Positions 45,016-53,023 are shown, counted from the stretch's first letter. The stretch: 64,000 nucleotides of DNA from Methylobacterium sp. SyP6R (GCF_019216885.1 NZ_JAAQRC020000001.1:2480001-2544000); one strand, 5' to 3'. The notes: a model not told the origin generated them from the sequence alone. Program-made: numbers and translations.

Positions 45016-45777
45016 TCACAACCCCGACACCAGATGCCCCCCGTCCACCGGCAGCGTCGCCCCGGTCATCCAGCCCGACGCATCGCCGGCCAGCAGCAGG
45101 AAGGCGCCGTCGAGGTCCTCCGGCCGGCCGAGCCGGCGCATCGGGATGCGCTTGAGCATCGCCTGGCCGGGCGCCGTCTCGAAGAACTCGCGGTTGATGT
45201 CGGTGCCGATATAGCCCGGCGCCAGCGCGTTGACCCGGATGCCGTAGCGGGCCCATTCGAGGCCGAGCGCCTGGGTCATCTGCACCACGCCGGCCTTCGA
45301 CACCGTGTAGGGCGCGACCCCGCCGGCGACCCTGAGGCCCAGGATCGACGCGATATTGACGATGACGCCGCCGCGTCCGGCCTCGCGCCAGGCCCGGGCC
45401 GCGCTGGTCGAGACCGCCCAGACGCCGCGCAGGTTGGTGTCGATCACCCGGTCGAAGGTCGCGATGTCGACGTCGATCGCCGCCCCGCCCTCGGCGATGC
45501 CGGCATTGTTGACCACCACGTCGGGCAGGGCGTGCAGGCTGGCGAAGGCGGCCGTCACCGAATCCGGGTCGGCGACATCGAGGGCGACGGCATGGGCCTC
45601 AGGGGCTCCGGCGCTCGCCAGATCCCGCACCAGGGCGTCGAGCTTCTCCTTGCGCCGCGCCGCCACGGTGACGGCGGCACCGCAACGCGCGCAGAGGCGC
45701 GCGAAATGATCGCCGAGGCCGCCCGAGGCCCCGGTGACGAGGACGTGGCGGCCCTTCAGGCCTGCGGCGAGATCCAT
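45016..45777 (-). CDS. Short-chain dehydrogenase/reductase (SDR)
   Basis: 253-aa classical SDR. Cofactor site VLVTGASGGLGDHFARL, the NNAG motif in VVVNNAGIAEGG, the catalytic Ser in IVNIASILGLRV and YTVSK (Tyr/Lys), with the C-terminal PGYIGTDINREFF segment and PVDGGHLVSGL. The Arg pair after the first strand (AARRKEKL) suggests NADP(H) preference. GGGGA precedes ATG 45777. Substrate unknown. Confidence 0.9.
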   Translation of the reverse strand: MDLAAGLKGRHVLVTGASGGLGDHFARLCARCGAAVTVAARRKEKLDALVRDLASAGAPEAHAVALDVADPDSVTAAFASLHALPDVVVNNAGIAEGGAAIDVDIATFDRVIDTNLRGVWAVSTSAARAWREAGRGGVIVNIASILGLRVAGGVAPYTVSKAGVVQMTQALGLEWARYGIRVNALAPGYIGTDINREFFETAPGQAMLKRIPMRRLGRPEDLDGAFLLLAGDASGWMTGATLPVDGGHLVSGL

Positions 45778-45843
45778 GGCGTGTCCCCCGATCGTGGTCC
45801 GGGCCTGCCTCGTTCGCGGGCAGGCCTCGTCGGTCCTTGAGCC

Positions 45844-46290
45844 TCAGCCGGTCCGCATCCGGGCGAGCTGCTGGTTGGTCATCTCGAGGCGGTGGGCGAG
45901 TTCGCGCATCACCGCGATGGCGATCTGCGGGAACTGGCTCAGGAGTTCGAGGAAGACCCGCCGGTCGATGCGGAGCGCCGTCGTCGGCACCACCGCGGTC
46001 ACGGTGGCGGAGCGGGGCTGGTCGGCCAGGATGCCCATCTCGCCGACGAGCGCGTTGGCGCCGAGCAGCGCCAGGCGGATCGGCCCCTGCGGCCCGTCGA
46101 GCGTCACGGCCGCCTCGCCCTCCAGGATCAGGTAGGCGGCATCCGCCGCGTCGCCCCGGTCGAAGAAGCGCTGGCCGTCGGCGAAATGCACCCGCTCGCT
46201 GGTGAAGGCGAGCAGCTTCAGGCGGGCCGGATCCACCTCGCGGAACATCGGCACTTGGCGCAGCGACTGCACCTCGGTCTCAAGCGTCAT
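45844..46290 (-). CDS. Cyclic-nucleotide-binding domain protein
   Basis: 148-aa single CAP-like cyclic-nucleotide-binding domain without a DNA-binding helix. The phosphate-binding cassette is complete: LVGEMGILADQPRSATVTAV has the Glu and Arg that hold the cyclic phosphate and ribose. The C-terminal helix MRELAHRLEMTNQQLARM resembles the C helix that transmits binding. It overlaps the ABC-like gene by ATGA, so both are translationally coupled and probably made together. The obvious inference is that cyclic AMP or GMP regulates the ABC-like partner. Confidence 0.85.
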   Translation of the reverse strand: MTLETEVQSLRQVPMFREVDPARLKLLAFTSERVHFADGQRFFDRGDAADAAYLILEGEAAVTLDGPQGPIRLALLGANALVGEMGILADQPRSATVTAVVPTTALRIDRRVFLELLSQFPQIAIAVMRELAHRLEMTNQQLARMRTG

Positions 46291-49200
46291 GCCTTCACAT
46301 CCTGCTCGACGCGCGCCGGTTCCGGCCCCGTCTCGTCCTCGGCGCGTGCGGAGACTGCCGCAGCCGGCGCCGCAGCGCCAGCCCCCGCCATCGTCTCTTC
46401 GGGGGATGCCGCGGGTCCGGCGGGCCTCTCCGGACCCTGGATCTGCGTGCCGGCGGCCTGCAGCACCAGGGCGAACCGGTCGGCGACGCGGTCGTTCGGC
46501 AGCACCACCACGAGGCTGTTCTCGCGGCCGTACCGCTCCAAGAGCAGGCCCAGCACCGTGCGGGCGCGGGCCTCGCCCATCGGCGACAGGGCGCCGTCGA
46601 GGACGAGCAGGTCCGGCCGGCGGATCAGGGCCCGGACCAGGCTCACCACCGCGCGCTGGACGCTCGACAGGAAGCGCCCCTCGGGCCCGACCTGGTGATC
46701 GAGCCCGACCCGGGTGATGGCGGGGGCGAGCTGCATCTCCTGAACCAGCGCGGTGCCGGTCTTCGTCACGGTCTCGACGGCATCGGCGACCGACTGGTTG
46801 ACGCGGCCGAACAGGAGATTGTCGCGCAATGGCGCCGCTGGGCAGACCCGGTCGGGGTCGTAGAAATCGACGCCGCCCATCCCGGCCTCGTCGAGGGTGA
46901 TGCGCAGCTCTGCCCGCGCCTCGACCATCCGCTCGCGGAAGGCGTCGTCGATCAGGCCGAGGCGGTGGCGGGGCTCGATATAGGCGAGCGGCAGGGCCAT
47001 GAGCCGGGTCGCATCGGCCGAGCCGTAGCGGCCGAGCCCGATCCAGCGCCGCCGGATGCGGTTGAGCGTGCCGCCGCCATGGCGCTCGGCGGAGGCCTCG
47101 GTGGCCGTGCGGCGGGCGAGGATCGCCTCGTATTCCGGCAATTCGTCGGCGGAGAGGAACGAGAACTGCTCGAAGAGCGGATGGCCGCTCGGCAGGCCGC
47201 GGAAGATTTCCAGCATGGTCGCGGCGATGCGCTCGCCCATGGTGACGAGGTCGTCGGCGAGCCCGGTGCGGTCGAGGACGAGGCGCACCACCGCGTGCTC
47301 GGCGAGCGCCCGGCCGGTCAGCGCCGTGGTGGTCGGCACGCCGAACAAGAGGTTCTCGGCCACCGTCGCCTGGCGGTTGTAGCGGGCGGGGTCGAACGGC
47401 TCGACGAGATGCGCGTGCCCCTCCGCCGCCAGGCGCTCGCGGAAGGCGATCCGCGCCTCGATCAGCCGCGCGGCGAGGTCCGGGTGGCGCTCGGGATCGA
47501 CCTGGCCGAGGAGGCCGAAGCGGTAGACCTCCTCGCCCATGCCGATGCGGGTGAGCCAGTCGAGGATCAGGGCATCGAGGGCGGCGGCATCCGGGACGCC
47601 GGCCTGCTCGTAATCGGTCCAGTCGGCCGGGAAGGGCTCGACCGGGTTGCCGGTGCGGCGGGCCTCGGCGAGCGCCTTGGCGTCCATCGCCGCCGCCTCG
47701 GGTGGGCGGCGGTTGAGGCCGTACACGATGTTGTCGCGCAAGGACCCCGGAAACAGGATCGGATCGACCCCCGCATAGGCGATGCGCCGGGTGAGCGCCG
47801 CGCCGGACCATTCGGCGAGGTCGTGGTCGTTGAGGGTGAGCCGTCCCGAGGTCGGCACCACGCGCCGCGCCAGCACCCGCGCGAAGGTCGAGGCCGCCGG
47901 ACCGCCGTCGCTGACGATGCCGACGATCGCCGGCAGGTCCAGGGACAGCGAGACGTTGGCGAGCACCGGCCCGTGCGGCTCCTGGACGCCGACGCCCTCG
48001 GCGGCAAGGCGCCCGCACAGGCTCTCGTCGCGGCCGGGAGCGTCGAGCCCGAGGAGCCGCTCGGGCAGGAATTGCTGCAGCACCTGCTCGTACTTCACCT
48101 GCACGTCGAGGCGCTGCTGGTCCCAGTCGATCAGTTCTTTCAGCGGCGGCGGCAGGTCGCGATAGGCGGCGATCACCGCGACCAGCTGGCCGATGCTGAG
48201 CTGGCCCTTGAGGGCGAAGTAGCCGCCGATGCAGTAGAACAGGAACGGCGTCATCTGGGCAAGCAGGTTGTTCAGGAACTTGACCATGAACTTGCGCCGG
48301 TAGATGCGCAGGCGCAGGTCGAACAGCCCGCCGAGGCGATGGCCGATCTCGGCCCGCTCCCAGGCTTCGGCCCCGTTGGAATGCACCGCCGCGATGCCGT
48401 CCACCACCTCGCCGACCCGGCCGGCGAGGCGGCGGGAGGCGAGCTGGCGCTGGCGCCCGAGGCGCAGCAATTCGCGCCGCAGGCGCGGGATGACCACGAA
48501 CTGCACCCCCACCACCCCGGCGGCGAGCAGCCCGAGCCAGACGTTCTGGAGCAGGATGAAGGCCATCGCGGTGGCGGCCTGGGTACCGAGGAACGCCGGC
48601 AGGATGTAGGCGTCGCCGATGAAGCCGCCGATCGGCTCGACCTCGTCGCGGATGATGGTGGCGACCTCGGACGCCTTGGTGTGGCGCAGGGCCTCGGGCG
48701 AGAAGCGCATGATCAGCGAGAACAGCTGGTAGCGCAGGCGTCGCAACATCCGCTCGCCGAGCGCCCCCTTGGCCACGTTGATCCAGTACTTGAAGGCGCC
48801 GTTGATCAGCACCAGCAGCAGGAACATCGAGGAGAGGCCGAACAGGAGCTCGAACCGGTCGACGTCGAAGCCCGGAAACAGCGAGATGTCGTGGCCGAAC
48901 CAGTCCGGCATCTGCAGGCGCAGCACCAGGAACTTGGCGGTCTCGTTGCCCTTCTCGAAGGCGTGGCCCTGGATCGCCTCGTTGACGATGCGCCGCGGCA
49001 GGTCGAGGGAGGCGAAGTAGAGCGGGAGCGAGGCCAGCACGACGGCGCAGATGAGGATCTGGTCGCGCTTCGAGTGCCGCCAGATGTAGCGGAACAGGCT
49101 GCGGTCGAGGCCGCCCGAGGCGTCGGCGGCCTCCGGATCGTTGCCGAAGCGGGCCGCTTCCGCCCTGTCCTCCCCGGCGGCGCGGTCCCCGCGCGGGACG

Positions 49201-49298
49201 GCCCGACCGTCGCCCGCCGCCGGAGGCAGCTCCCCCCTGGGCAGATCCTCCTTAGAGACGACCCCTGTCCGCTCCGCCGTCCCCGCCCCGCCGCTCAT
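46287..49298 (-). CDS. ABC-exporter-like membrane protein with degenerate, expanded nucleotide-binding domain
   Basis: 1003-aa protein. A hydrophilic N terminus (about 1-60) is followed by an ABC exporter membrane domain (about 65-400, with SLPLYFASLDLPRRIVNEAI and a six-helix pattern). The following NBD lacks every ATPase motif: Walker A reads VSDGGPAASTF without the Lys (about 465), the signature is LSSVQRA (about 877) instead of LSGGQ, Walker B ends VLDGAL without the Glu, and the switch His is replaced (VLPNDRVADR). About 300 extra residues split the NBD, and the post-Q-loop motif appears three times (RDNIVYGL, AENLLFGV, RDNLLFGR). It cannot hydrolyse ATP in the normal way. Its coupling to a cyclic-nucleotide-binding protein suggests regulated channel or sensory function, but this is inference. 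ATG 49298 chosen. Confidence 0.85.
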   Translation of the reverse strand: MSGGAGTAERTGVVSKEDLPRGELPPAAGDGRAVPRGDRAAGEDRAEAARFGNDPEAADASGGLDRSLFRYIWRHSKRDQILICAVVLASLPLYFASLDLPRRIVNEAIQGHAFEKGNETAKFLVLRLQMPDWFGHDISLFPGFDVDRFELLFGLSSMFLLLVLINGAFKYWINVAKGALGERMLRRLRYQLFSLIMRFSPEALRHTKASEVATIIRDEVEPIGGFIGDAYILPAFLGTQAATAMAFILLQNVWLGLLAAGVVGVQFVVIPRLRRELLRLGRQRQLASRRLAGRVGEVVDGIAAVHSNGAEAWERAEIGHRLGGLFDLRLRIYRRKFMVKFLNNLLAQMTPFLFYCIGGYFALKGQLSIGQLVAVIAAYRDLPPPLKELIDWDQQRLDVQVKYEQVLQQFLPERLLGLDAPGRDESLCGRLAAEGVGVQEPHGPVLANVSLSLDLPAIVGIVSDGGPAASTFARVLARRVVPTSGRLTLNDHDLAEWSGAALTRRIAYAGVDPILFPGSLRDNIVYGLNRRPPEAAAMDAKALAEARRTGNPVEPFPADWTDYEQAGVPDAAALDALILDWLTRIGMGEEVYRFGLLGQVDPERHPDLAARLIEARIAFRERLAAEGHAHLVEPFDPARYNRQATVAENLLFGVPTTTALTGRALAEHAVVRLVLDRTGLADDLVTMGERIAATMLEIFRGLPSGHPLFEQFSFLSADELPEYEAILARRTATEASAERHGGGTLNRIRRRWIGLGRYGSADATRLMALPLAYIEPRHRLGLIDDAFRERMVEARAELRITLDEAGMGGVDFYDPDRVCPAAPLRDNLLFGRVNQSVADAVETVTKTGTALVQEMQLAPAITRVGLDHQVGPEGRFLSSVQRAVVSLVRALIRRPDLLVLDGALSPMGEARARTVLGLLLERYGRENSLVVVLPNDRVADRFALVLQAAGTQIQGPERPAGPAASPEETMAGAGAAAPAAAVSARAEDETGPEPARVEQDVKA

Positions 49299-49406
49299 CG
49301 TGGTCTGCCGCCTCAAGAATCCCGCCCGGATCCCGTCCGCCTGTGTAGAGGGCGGGAGCGGGACTGGAAACCGGCGCCGTGCCGGCGCGCACCGGCCGAA
49401 TCCGCC

Positions 49407-49625
49407 TCAATCCCGGTGGGGATGGTCCTTGCGGGTGGTCAGGCCGCCGATCGGCTCGTCGCCGAACTGGCGGTTCGGCTGGGGCGAGTCACCCGGCTCC
49501 TCGGTCGTGGTCGGGTGCGGGCTGCCCTCTTCGGCGGGCATCGGCGGCGGGGCGGCCCGGTTCGGGGCGGGCGCGGTCTCGGGATGCGCGGCGGCCTCCC
49601 GGCTCACCATGGTCTTGTTGGTCAT
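49407..49625 (-). CDS. Small hydrophilic Pro/Glu-rich protein (72 aa), probable stress gene
   Basis: 72-aa protein beginning MTNKTMVSREAAAHP and rich in P, E, T and N, without hydrophobic segments; likely disordered and cytoplasmic. I recognise no family. GGAG lies ten bases before ATG 49625, and an exact GGAAC-N16-CGTT promoter lies 66 bp upstream. This promoter, and the neighbouring KGG and phyR/nepR genes, support a real stress-induced gene. Confidence 0.6.
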   Translation of the reverse strand: MTNKTMVSREAAAHPETAPAPNRAAPPPMPAEEGSPHPTTTEEPGDSPQPNRQFGDEPIGGLTTRKDHPHRD

Positions 49626-49690
49626 CGGCGGCTCCAGGCACGAGGGTGCGGCAGGCGGCCGCAGGCCGCTCCACCGCGGAGTCCGGGGCG

Positions 49691-49715
49691 AACGCCGGCC
49701 CACCCGCCCGGTTCC
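49691..49715 (-). promoter_or_regulatory. Sigma-EcfG-type promoter of the 72-aa gene
   Basis: On the minus strand GGAAC (49715-49711), 16-bp spacer, CGTT (49694-49691): exact consensus, 66 bp before the start at 49625. Confidence 0.65.
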
Positions 49716-49877
49716 ACCTCAGGTCCGGCCGGTGCGGCCAAGTTTCGTCGTCTGCGAGAAGTTTCGCCGTCTGCGAGAGGTGTTAGCTCAAGTCGCCGAC
49801 GTGACGCGACGTGGCGACAGCCCGACCTGTACTGCCCCGAATCGGGACCATCAGTCGGACGGCCCGCATGCGTGGCA

Positions 49878-49902
49878 GGAACCATCATTTGCGCTGAAGG
49901 TT
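49878..49902 (+). promoter_or_regulatory. Near-consensus sigma-EcfG-type promoter of the KGG gene
   Basis: GGAAC (49878-49882), 16-bp spacer, GGTT (consensus CGTT), 34 bp upstream of the KGG protein start. One mismatch in the -10, but the location in the stress island and the stress-protein product support it. Confidence 0.5.
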
Positions 49903-49935
49903 GTCCGGACTGAGAACCCCGCCAAGGAGGCAAAC

Positions 49936-50130
49936 ATGGCAACCGGAAATTCGACCTCGAAGCGCGGCTTCGCATCCATGGATCTGGAGCGCCAGCGCGA
50001 GATCGCCAGCAAGGGCGGCCGCAGCGTGCCGGCCGAGAAGCGCTCCTTCTCGCAGGACCGCGAACTGGCCTCGTCGGCCGGCCGCAAGGGTGGGCAGGCT
50101 TCGGGCAGCGGCCGCGCCACCGACGAGTGA
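49936..50130 (+). CDS. KGG-repeat general stress protein
   Basis: 64-aa hydrophilic protein with two spaced KGG motifs (IASKGGRSVP and AGRKGGQASG), the hallmark of the stress-induced GsiB/YciG-type KGG family, thought to act like small hydrophilins or LEA proteins that protect during desiccation. AAGGAGG lies six bases before ATG 49936. Located in the general stress island with a near-consensus sigma-EcfG promoter. Confidence 0.85.
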   Translation: MATGNSTSKRGFASMDLERQREIASKGGRSVPAEKRSFSQDRELASSAGRKGGQASGSGRATDE

Positions 50131-50351
50131 AGGCCGGATCCCGTCGAGCCGGAACCGCCCGGCGGACGGATGATCTCCATGACCGGGCCCGCCTCGCGCT
50201 ACCCCGCTCCAGGGGACCCATCGAGACCCGCCCGTTGAGACCCGCGCTCATGCGCCGGAGGGAGCCAGCCTCGCCTCCGGCGCATCAGCATGGGCCGTGA
50301 CGACGGTTCAGGACGACATATCGTCGAATGTCGCGCTTCCGGACGCGACGA

Positions 50352-50390
50352 AGCACCCCGGGCGCCACGGCGCCCGGGGTGCTCTTCGTT
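50352..50390. terminator. Strong bidirectional intrinsic terminator
   Basis: AGCACCCCGGGCGCC (50352-50366) and GGCGCCCGGGGTGCT (50369-50383) form a 15-bp stem between the KGG gene and the leftward 68-aa gene; TCTTCGTT follows on the plus strand and CTTCGTCG on the minus. Confidence 0.75.
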
Positions 50391-50402
50391 CGACCCCTGT
50401 CG

Positions 50403-50609
50403 TCAGGCGGCGAGGGGCCGCGCCGTGACCACGAGGTTGCGCCGCGCCAGGGCCGGGCAGACCACGTCGTCGACCGGCCGCACGGCAGTGACGCCGGCCA
50501 GAAGGCTGGCGAGCCGGTCGGCATCGGGCTCGACGTGACCGTCGCGATGAACCCGCTCCGGAGGCGGCGGCTGAGGCGAGGGCACCTCGTATTCGCGCAG
50601 ATCGATCAT
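50403..50609 (-). CDS. Hypothetical 68-aa protein
   Basis: 68-aa product beginning MIDLREYEVPSPQPPPPERV, no signal or membrane helix, no family recognised. It starts 38 bp downstream of the 172-aa gene and ends just before a terminator, so it is probably the last gene of that transcript and would share its stress promoter. The ribosome site is weak, making this the least certain gene of the island. Confidence 0.45.
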   Translation of the reverse strand: MIDLREYEVPSPQPPPPERVHRDGHVEPDADRLASLLAGVTAVRPVDDVVCPALARRNLVVTARPLAA

Positions 50610-50647
50610 GACGGGGATCCGGTGGATGTCTGACGGGGCGGCGCCCG

Positions 50648-51166
50648 TCAGAGCGTCGCGACGGGGGTCGGAGAGACGGAAGCCGGCAGGACGTCGCCGG
50701 CATCGGCGAGGCAGCGGCTCGGCAGCAGGCGACGGGCCTCGTGGCCGGCGAGCCCGCTGATCGCCCCCTCGCAGCCCTCCGGCATCCGCCGCACGGCCTG
50801 GCCGGCGGGAGCTGGATCGCGCTGCGCCACCGGAGTGCCGGTGCGCTCGCGCACGGTGACGTGGGGGATCGCGGTGTCGCGGGCGACGAGCGTCGTGTTG
50901 CGGGTGGCGTCGGCCTGGTAGACGATGTCGCCGGCGGCGTTGCGCAGGGTGACCTTGGCCGCACCGAGCCCGGTGATCTCGACTGCGACCGGGACCTGCG
51001 CCTTCGCGGCCGGCCGGACCGGCGCGAGACGATCGCCCTTGAGCGCCGCCTGCTCGACGGCCGGACGGGCGACCGCCCCGACGGAATGCTCGATCAGCGG
51101 CTGCCCGACCAGGGTGAGGAACGCGGCCGGAACCGTAACACCGAGGAAGAAGTGCGGGCGGAGCAT
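50648..51166 (-). CDS. Uncharacterised 172-aa exported or membrane-anchored protein, stress-promoter controlled
   Basis: 172-aa protein with an N-terminal hydrophobic segment (MLRPHFFLGVTVPAAFLTLVG) able to act as signal or anchor, and a polar remainder with VTLRNAAGDIVYQADATRNTTLVARD, a beta-rich stretch, and two late cysteines. No family recognised. GAGGG lies before ATG 51166. An exact GGAAC-N17-CGTT promoter lies 40 bp upstream. Many Methylobacterium stress islands carry such small envelope proteins. Confidence 0.65.
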   Translation of the reverse strand: MLRPHFFLGVTVPAAFLTLVGQPLIEHSVGAVARPAVEQAALKGDRLAPVRPAAKAQVPVAVEITGLGAAKVTLRNAAGDIVYQADATRNTTLVARDTAIPHVTVRERTGTPVAQRDPAPAGQAVRRMPEGCEGAISGLAGHEARRLLPSRCLADAGDVLPASVSPTPVATL

Positions 51167-51205
51167 ACGCGTGGCCCTCGCGGCGAAGCTTGAGAATGCT
51201 TCCTT

Positions 51206-51231
51206 AACGCGGATCCTCCGCAAGTCGTTCC
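51206..51231 (-). promoter_or_regulatory. Sigma-EcfG-type promoter of the 172-aa gene
   Basis: On the minus strand GGAAC (51231-51227), 17-bp spacer, CGTT (51209-51206): exact consensus, 40 bp upstream of the start at 51166. Confidence 0.65.
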
Positions 51232-51381
51232 CGCGTCCGTGCCTGGACGGGACAATTCATGCCGCGAATGCGGCGGAGCCCGTCAATCACTCGTTAACCA
51301 GCCCAGATGCGGGTCGCGTGGCGATCAAGCGCAGCAATTTCGCCACAGGCAACGAAAAAGCATCGCCGATCGCAGCTGCAC

Positions 51382-51407
51382 GGAACCTTGTCGCGGAGAT
51401 TCTCGTT
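51382..51407 (+). promoter_or_regulatory. Sigma-EcfG-type promoter of a small RNA
   Basis: GGAAC (51382-51386), 17-bp spacer, CGTT (51404-51407): exact consensus on the plus strand with no plus-strand protein gene downstream. Transcription should begin near 51413-51416. Confidence 0.7.
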
Positions 51408-51413
51408 GATATG

Positions 51414-51508
51414 GCAACCCGGCCACCTGGTCCTCCCCGCATTCCCCTTGTGCATTGGCCGGAAACTCTTTCAACGGGCCGGATCCCGATCCGGCCCGTT
51501 CTTTTGTA
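51414..51508 (+). ncRNA. Candidate general-stress small RNA, GsrN-like
   Basis: About 95 nt between an exact sigma-EcfG promoter and an intrinsic terminator. The 5' part folds by CCGGCCA (51419-51425) pairing with TGGCCGG (51456-51462), leaving a 30-nt loop rich in C with TCCTCCCC (51431-51438) and TTCCCC, which can pair with ribosome-binding sites. The 3' part is the terminator AACGGGCCGGAT-CCCG-ATCCGGCCCGTT followed by CTTTTG. The plan (sigma-factor-controlled, C-rich 5' loop, terminator hairpin, beside phyR/nepR) matches the Caulobacter sRNA GsrN, which regulates katG mRNA. Open reading frames through here are not supported by a ribosome site. Converges on phyR. Confidence 0.7.
51473..51508 (+). 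terminator. Intrinsic terminator of the small RNA
   Basis: Twelve-bp perfect stem AACGGGCCGGAT (51473-51484) / ATCCGGCCCGTT (51489-51500), four-base loop, then CTTTTGTATT. It is the strongest plus-strand terminator in the window and has no protein gene upstream to serve. Confidence 0.85.
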
Positions 51509-51536
51509 TTGGGCCTGGACGTTCGGGAGCGGCCAA

Positions 51537-51584
51537 GTCTAGCGGAAGCATGGTCTAGCGGAAGCATGGTCCAGCGGAAGCAGG
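51537..51584. repeat. Three tandem 16-bp repeats
   Basis: GTCTAGCGGAAGCATG occurs twice in a row (51537-51552, 51553-51568) followed by GTCCAGCGGAAGCAGG (51569-51584). Located between the small RNA and phyR; purpose unknown. The rest of 51585-51775 shows no gene. Confidence 0.6.
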
Positions 51585-51775
51585 CGCGGTGCGCATGCGC
51601 GGGTCACCGCCCACTCACCCATTCGGCGATACCGCCCCCGCCTTTCGACGGTTCGCCATCATCCAGAACGCTCCGAAGGACATGATTCCCGAAACGACGA
51701 AGCCCCGGCACCCGCCTGCCGGCGGGCCCAGGGCTTTGTCCCGAACTGCGCGTCGCGATTCGCGTGGAGGCGGCG

Positions 51776-52579
51776 TCAGGCGCTCGCGCGGGCCTCGCGG
51801 CGGCGGGCGCTCTGCTGGAAGAACAGCGCTTGGCTGATCACCGCCGAGACGTTGGCGGGCTGGAAGGGCTTCGCGATGAGGAAGGCCGGCTCGGGCCGCT
51901 CGCCGGTGAGGAAGCGCTCCGGATAGGCCGTGATGAAGATCACCGGCACTTCGAACGACTTCAGGAGATCGTTGACCGCGTCGAGGCCCGACGAGCCGTC
52001 GGCGAGCTGGATGTCGGCGAGGATCAGGCCGGGGCGCTTGCTGGAGGCGAGCTTGACCGCCTCGGTCCGCGTCCGGGCGACGCCGGTGACGTTGTGGCCC
52101 AGGCCCTCCACCAGGGCCTCGAGGTCCATGGCGATCAAGGGCTCGTCCTCGATGATGAGGATCTCGGTCGCCATGTCGGCGGCGAGTTCGCGGCCGGCCT
52201 CGTCGACGAGGTCGCGGACCTCGGAGACGTCGACGCCCAGGATGGTGGCGGCGTCCTCCTCGGAGAAGCCCTCCAGGCAGGAGAGCAGGAAGGCCTGGCG
52301 CGGCAGCGGCGTGATCTGGCCGAGCCGTACCTCGGCCGGCAGGTCGTGCTGGGTCTGCTCGGTCTGGCCGTTGACCGAGAGCGAGTTCCAGATCCGGGTG
52401 AAGACGCGGAACAGGTCGGCCTTGACGTTGGTGCTGCGCCCGAGGGTCTCGGGCTCGTTCACGAGCGTTTCGAGCGTCGCGGCCACGTAGGCATCGCCGG
52501 CCACCTGGCTGCCCGTGAGGGCGCGCGCGTAGCGGCGCAGGTAGGGCAGGTGCTGCACCACGAGTTGTGCTGTCGACAT
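51776..52579 (-). CDS. phyR: PhyR, general stress response master regulator (anti-anti-sigma)
   Basis: 267-aa response regulator. Residues 1-125 are an EcfG-sigma-like domain (sigma2-like LPYLRRYARALTGSQVAGDAYV; sigma4-like TPLPRQAFLLSCLEGFSEEDAATIL) lacking a DNA-binding role; residues about 137-257 are a receiver with acid pocket IIEDEP and phospho-acceptor Asp189 in LILADIQLADG. On phosphorylation PhyR releases its sigma-like domain and captures NepR, freeing sigma-EcfG. First described in Methylobacterium extorquens. It is divergent from nepR, each with its own exact sigma-EcfG promoter, forming positive feedback. No kinase gene is adjacent. Confidence 0.96.
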   Translation of the reverse strand: MSTAQLVVQHLPYLRRYARALTGSQVAGDAYVAATLETLVNEPETLGRSTNVKADLFRVFTRIWNSLSVNGQTEQTQHDLPAEVRLGQITPLPRQAFLLSCLEGFSEEDAATILGVDVSEVRDLVDEAGRELAADMATEILIIEDEPLIAMDLEALVEGLGHNVTGVARTRTEAVKLASSKRPGLILADIQLADGSSGLDAVNDLLKSFEVPVIFITAYPERFLTGERPEPAFLIAKPFQPANVSAVISQALFFQQSARRREARASA

Positions 52580-52628
52580 TCAGGTCCCCTTGGTGTTGCC
52601 GTTTTACGCGCGTCGGCCCTCATGCCTC

Positions 52629-52653
52629 AACGCCGTGCGCCCGCATTCGTTCC
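52629..52653 (-). promoter_or_regulatory. Sigma-EcfG promoter of phyR
   Basis: On the minus strand GGAAC (52653-52649), 16-bp spacer, CGTT (52632-52629): exact consensus, 50 bp upstream of the phyR ATG. Confidence 0.8.
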
Positions 52654-52663
52654 GGGCAAGCGC

Positions 52664-52688
52664 GGAACTGACCGCGCCGGCGCGCGTT
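52664..52688 (+). promoter_or_regulatory. Sigma-EcfG promoter of nepR
   Basis: GGAAC (52664-52668), 16-bp spacer, CGTT (52685-52688): exact consensus, about 80 bp upstream of nepR. Back-to-back with the phyR promoter, the two -35 elements being 10 bp apart. Confidence 0.8.
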
Positions 52689-52768
52689 GTCGCCGCAGCG
52701 CGACCCGGCATACCGGGCGCCATGGCATCGCCTTGTCCGCGTGTCCAGGACGGGCGAAGGGGAACGGC

Positions 52769-53023
52769 ATGATCGACGGCAAGGGGATGCAAGGTCCCGG
52801 GATGCAAGCCCCGCGGACGCCCCGGGACGAGGATGATCCCGCGGCAGGGCCCGAGCAGCCCGCCCTCGACCGCAACGTGCAGGGGCGCATCGGCTCGCAC
52901 CTGCGTGCCATGTATGACGAACTGATGCAGCAGCCTATTCCCGACCGCTTCGTCGATCTCATCGCCGAACTCGAGCGCAGCTCGGGACAGCTGCCACCGG
53001 ATGCGCCGCCGACGGAATCGTGA
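52769..53023 (+). CDS. nepR: NepR anti-sigma factor of the general stress response
   Basis: 84-aa protein with the NepR helices at residues about 37-70: VQGRIGSHLRAMYDELMQQ followed by PIPDRFVDLIAELE, the conserved pattern IGxxLRxxYDxxxxxPxPDRFxxLxxxL. NepR binds and silences sigma-EcfG until phosphorylated PhyR takes it away. The disordered N-terminal tail (Met/Gly/Pro-rich) is usual. AAGGGGAA precedes ATG 52769. The ecfG gene, which often follows nepR in other genera, is absent here; a minus-strand DUF1328 gene follows. Confidence 0.93.
   Translation: MIDGKGMQGPGMQAPRTPRDEDDPAAGPEQPALDRNVQGRIGSHLRAMYDELMQQPIPDRFVDLIAELERSSGQLPPDAPPTES

Noticed and set aside
46695..49913. A 1072-codon plus-strand open frame opposite the ABC-like gene
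   Set aside because: Antisense of the ABC-like gene, which has a recognisable membrane domain; the plus-strand product has no domain pattern.
51307..51558. 83-codon plus-strand frame over the small RNA
   Set aside because: It begins before the sigma-EcfG promoter, runs through the terminator hairpin and has no ribosome site.
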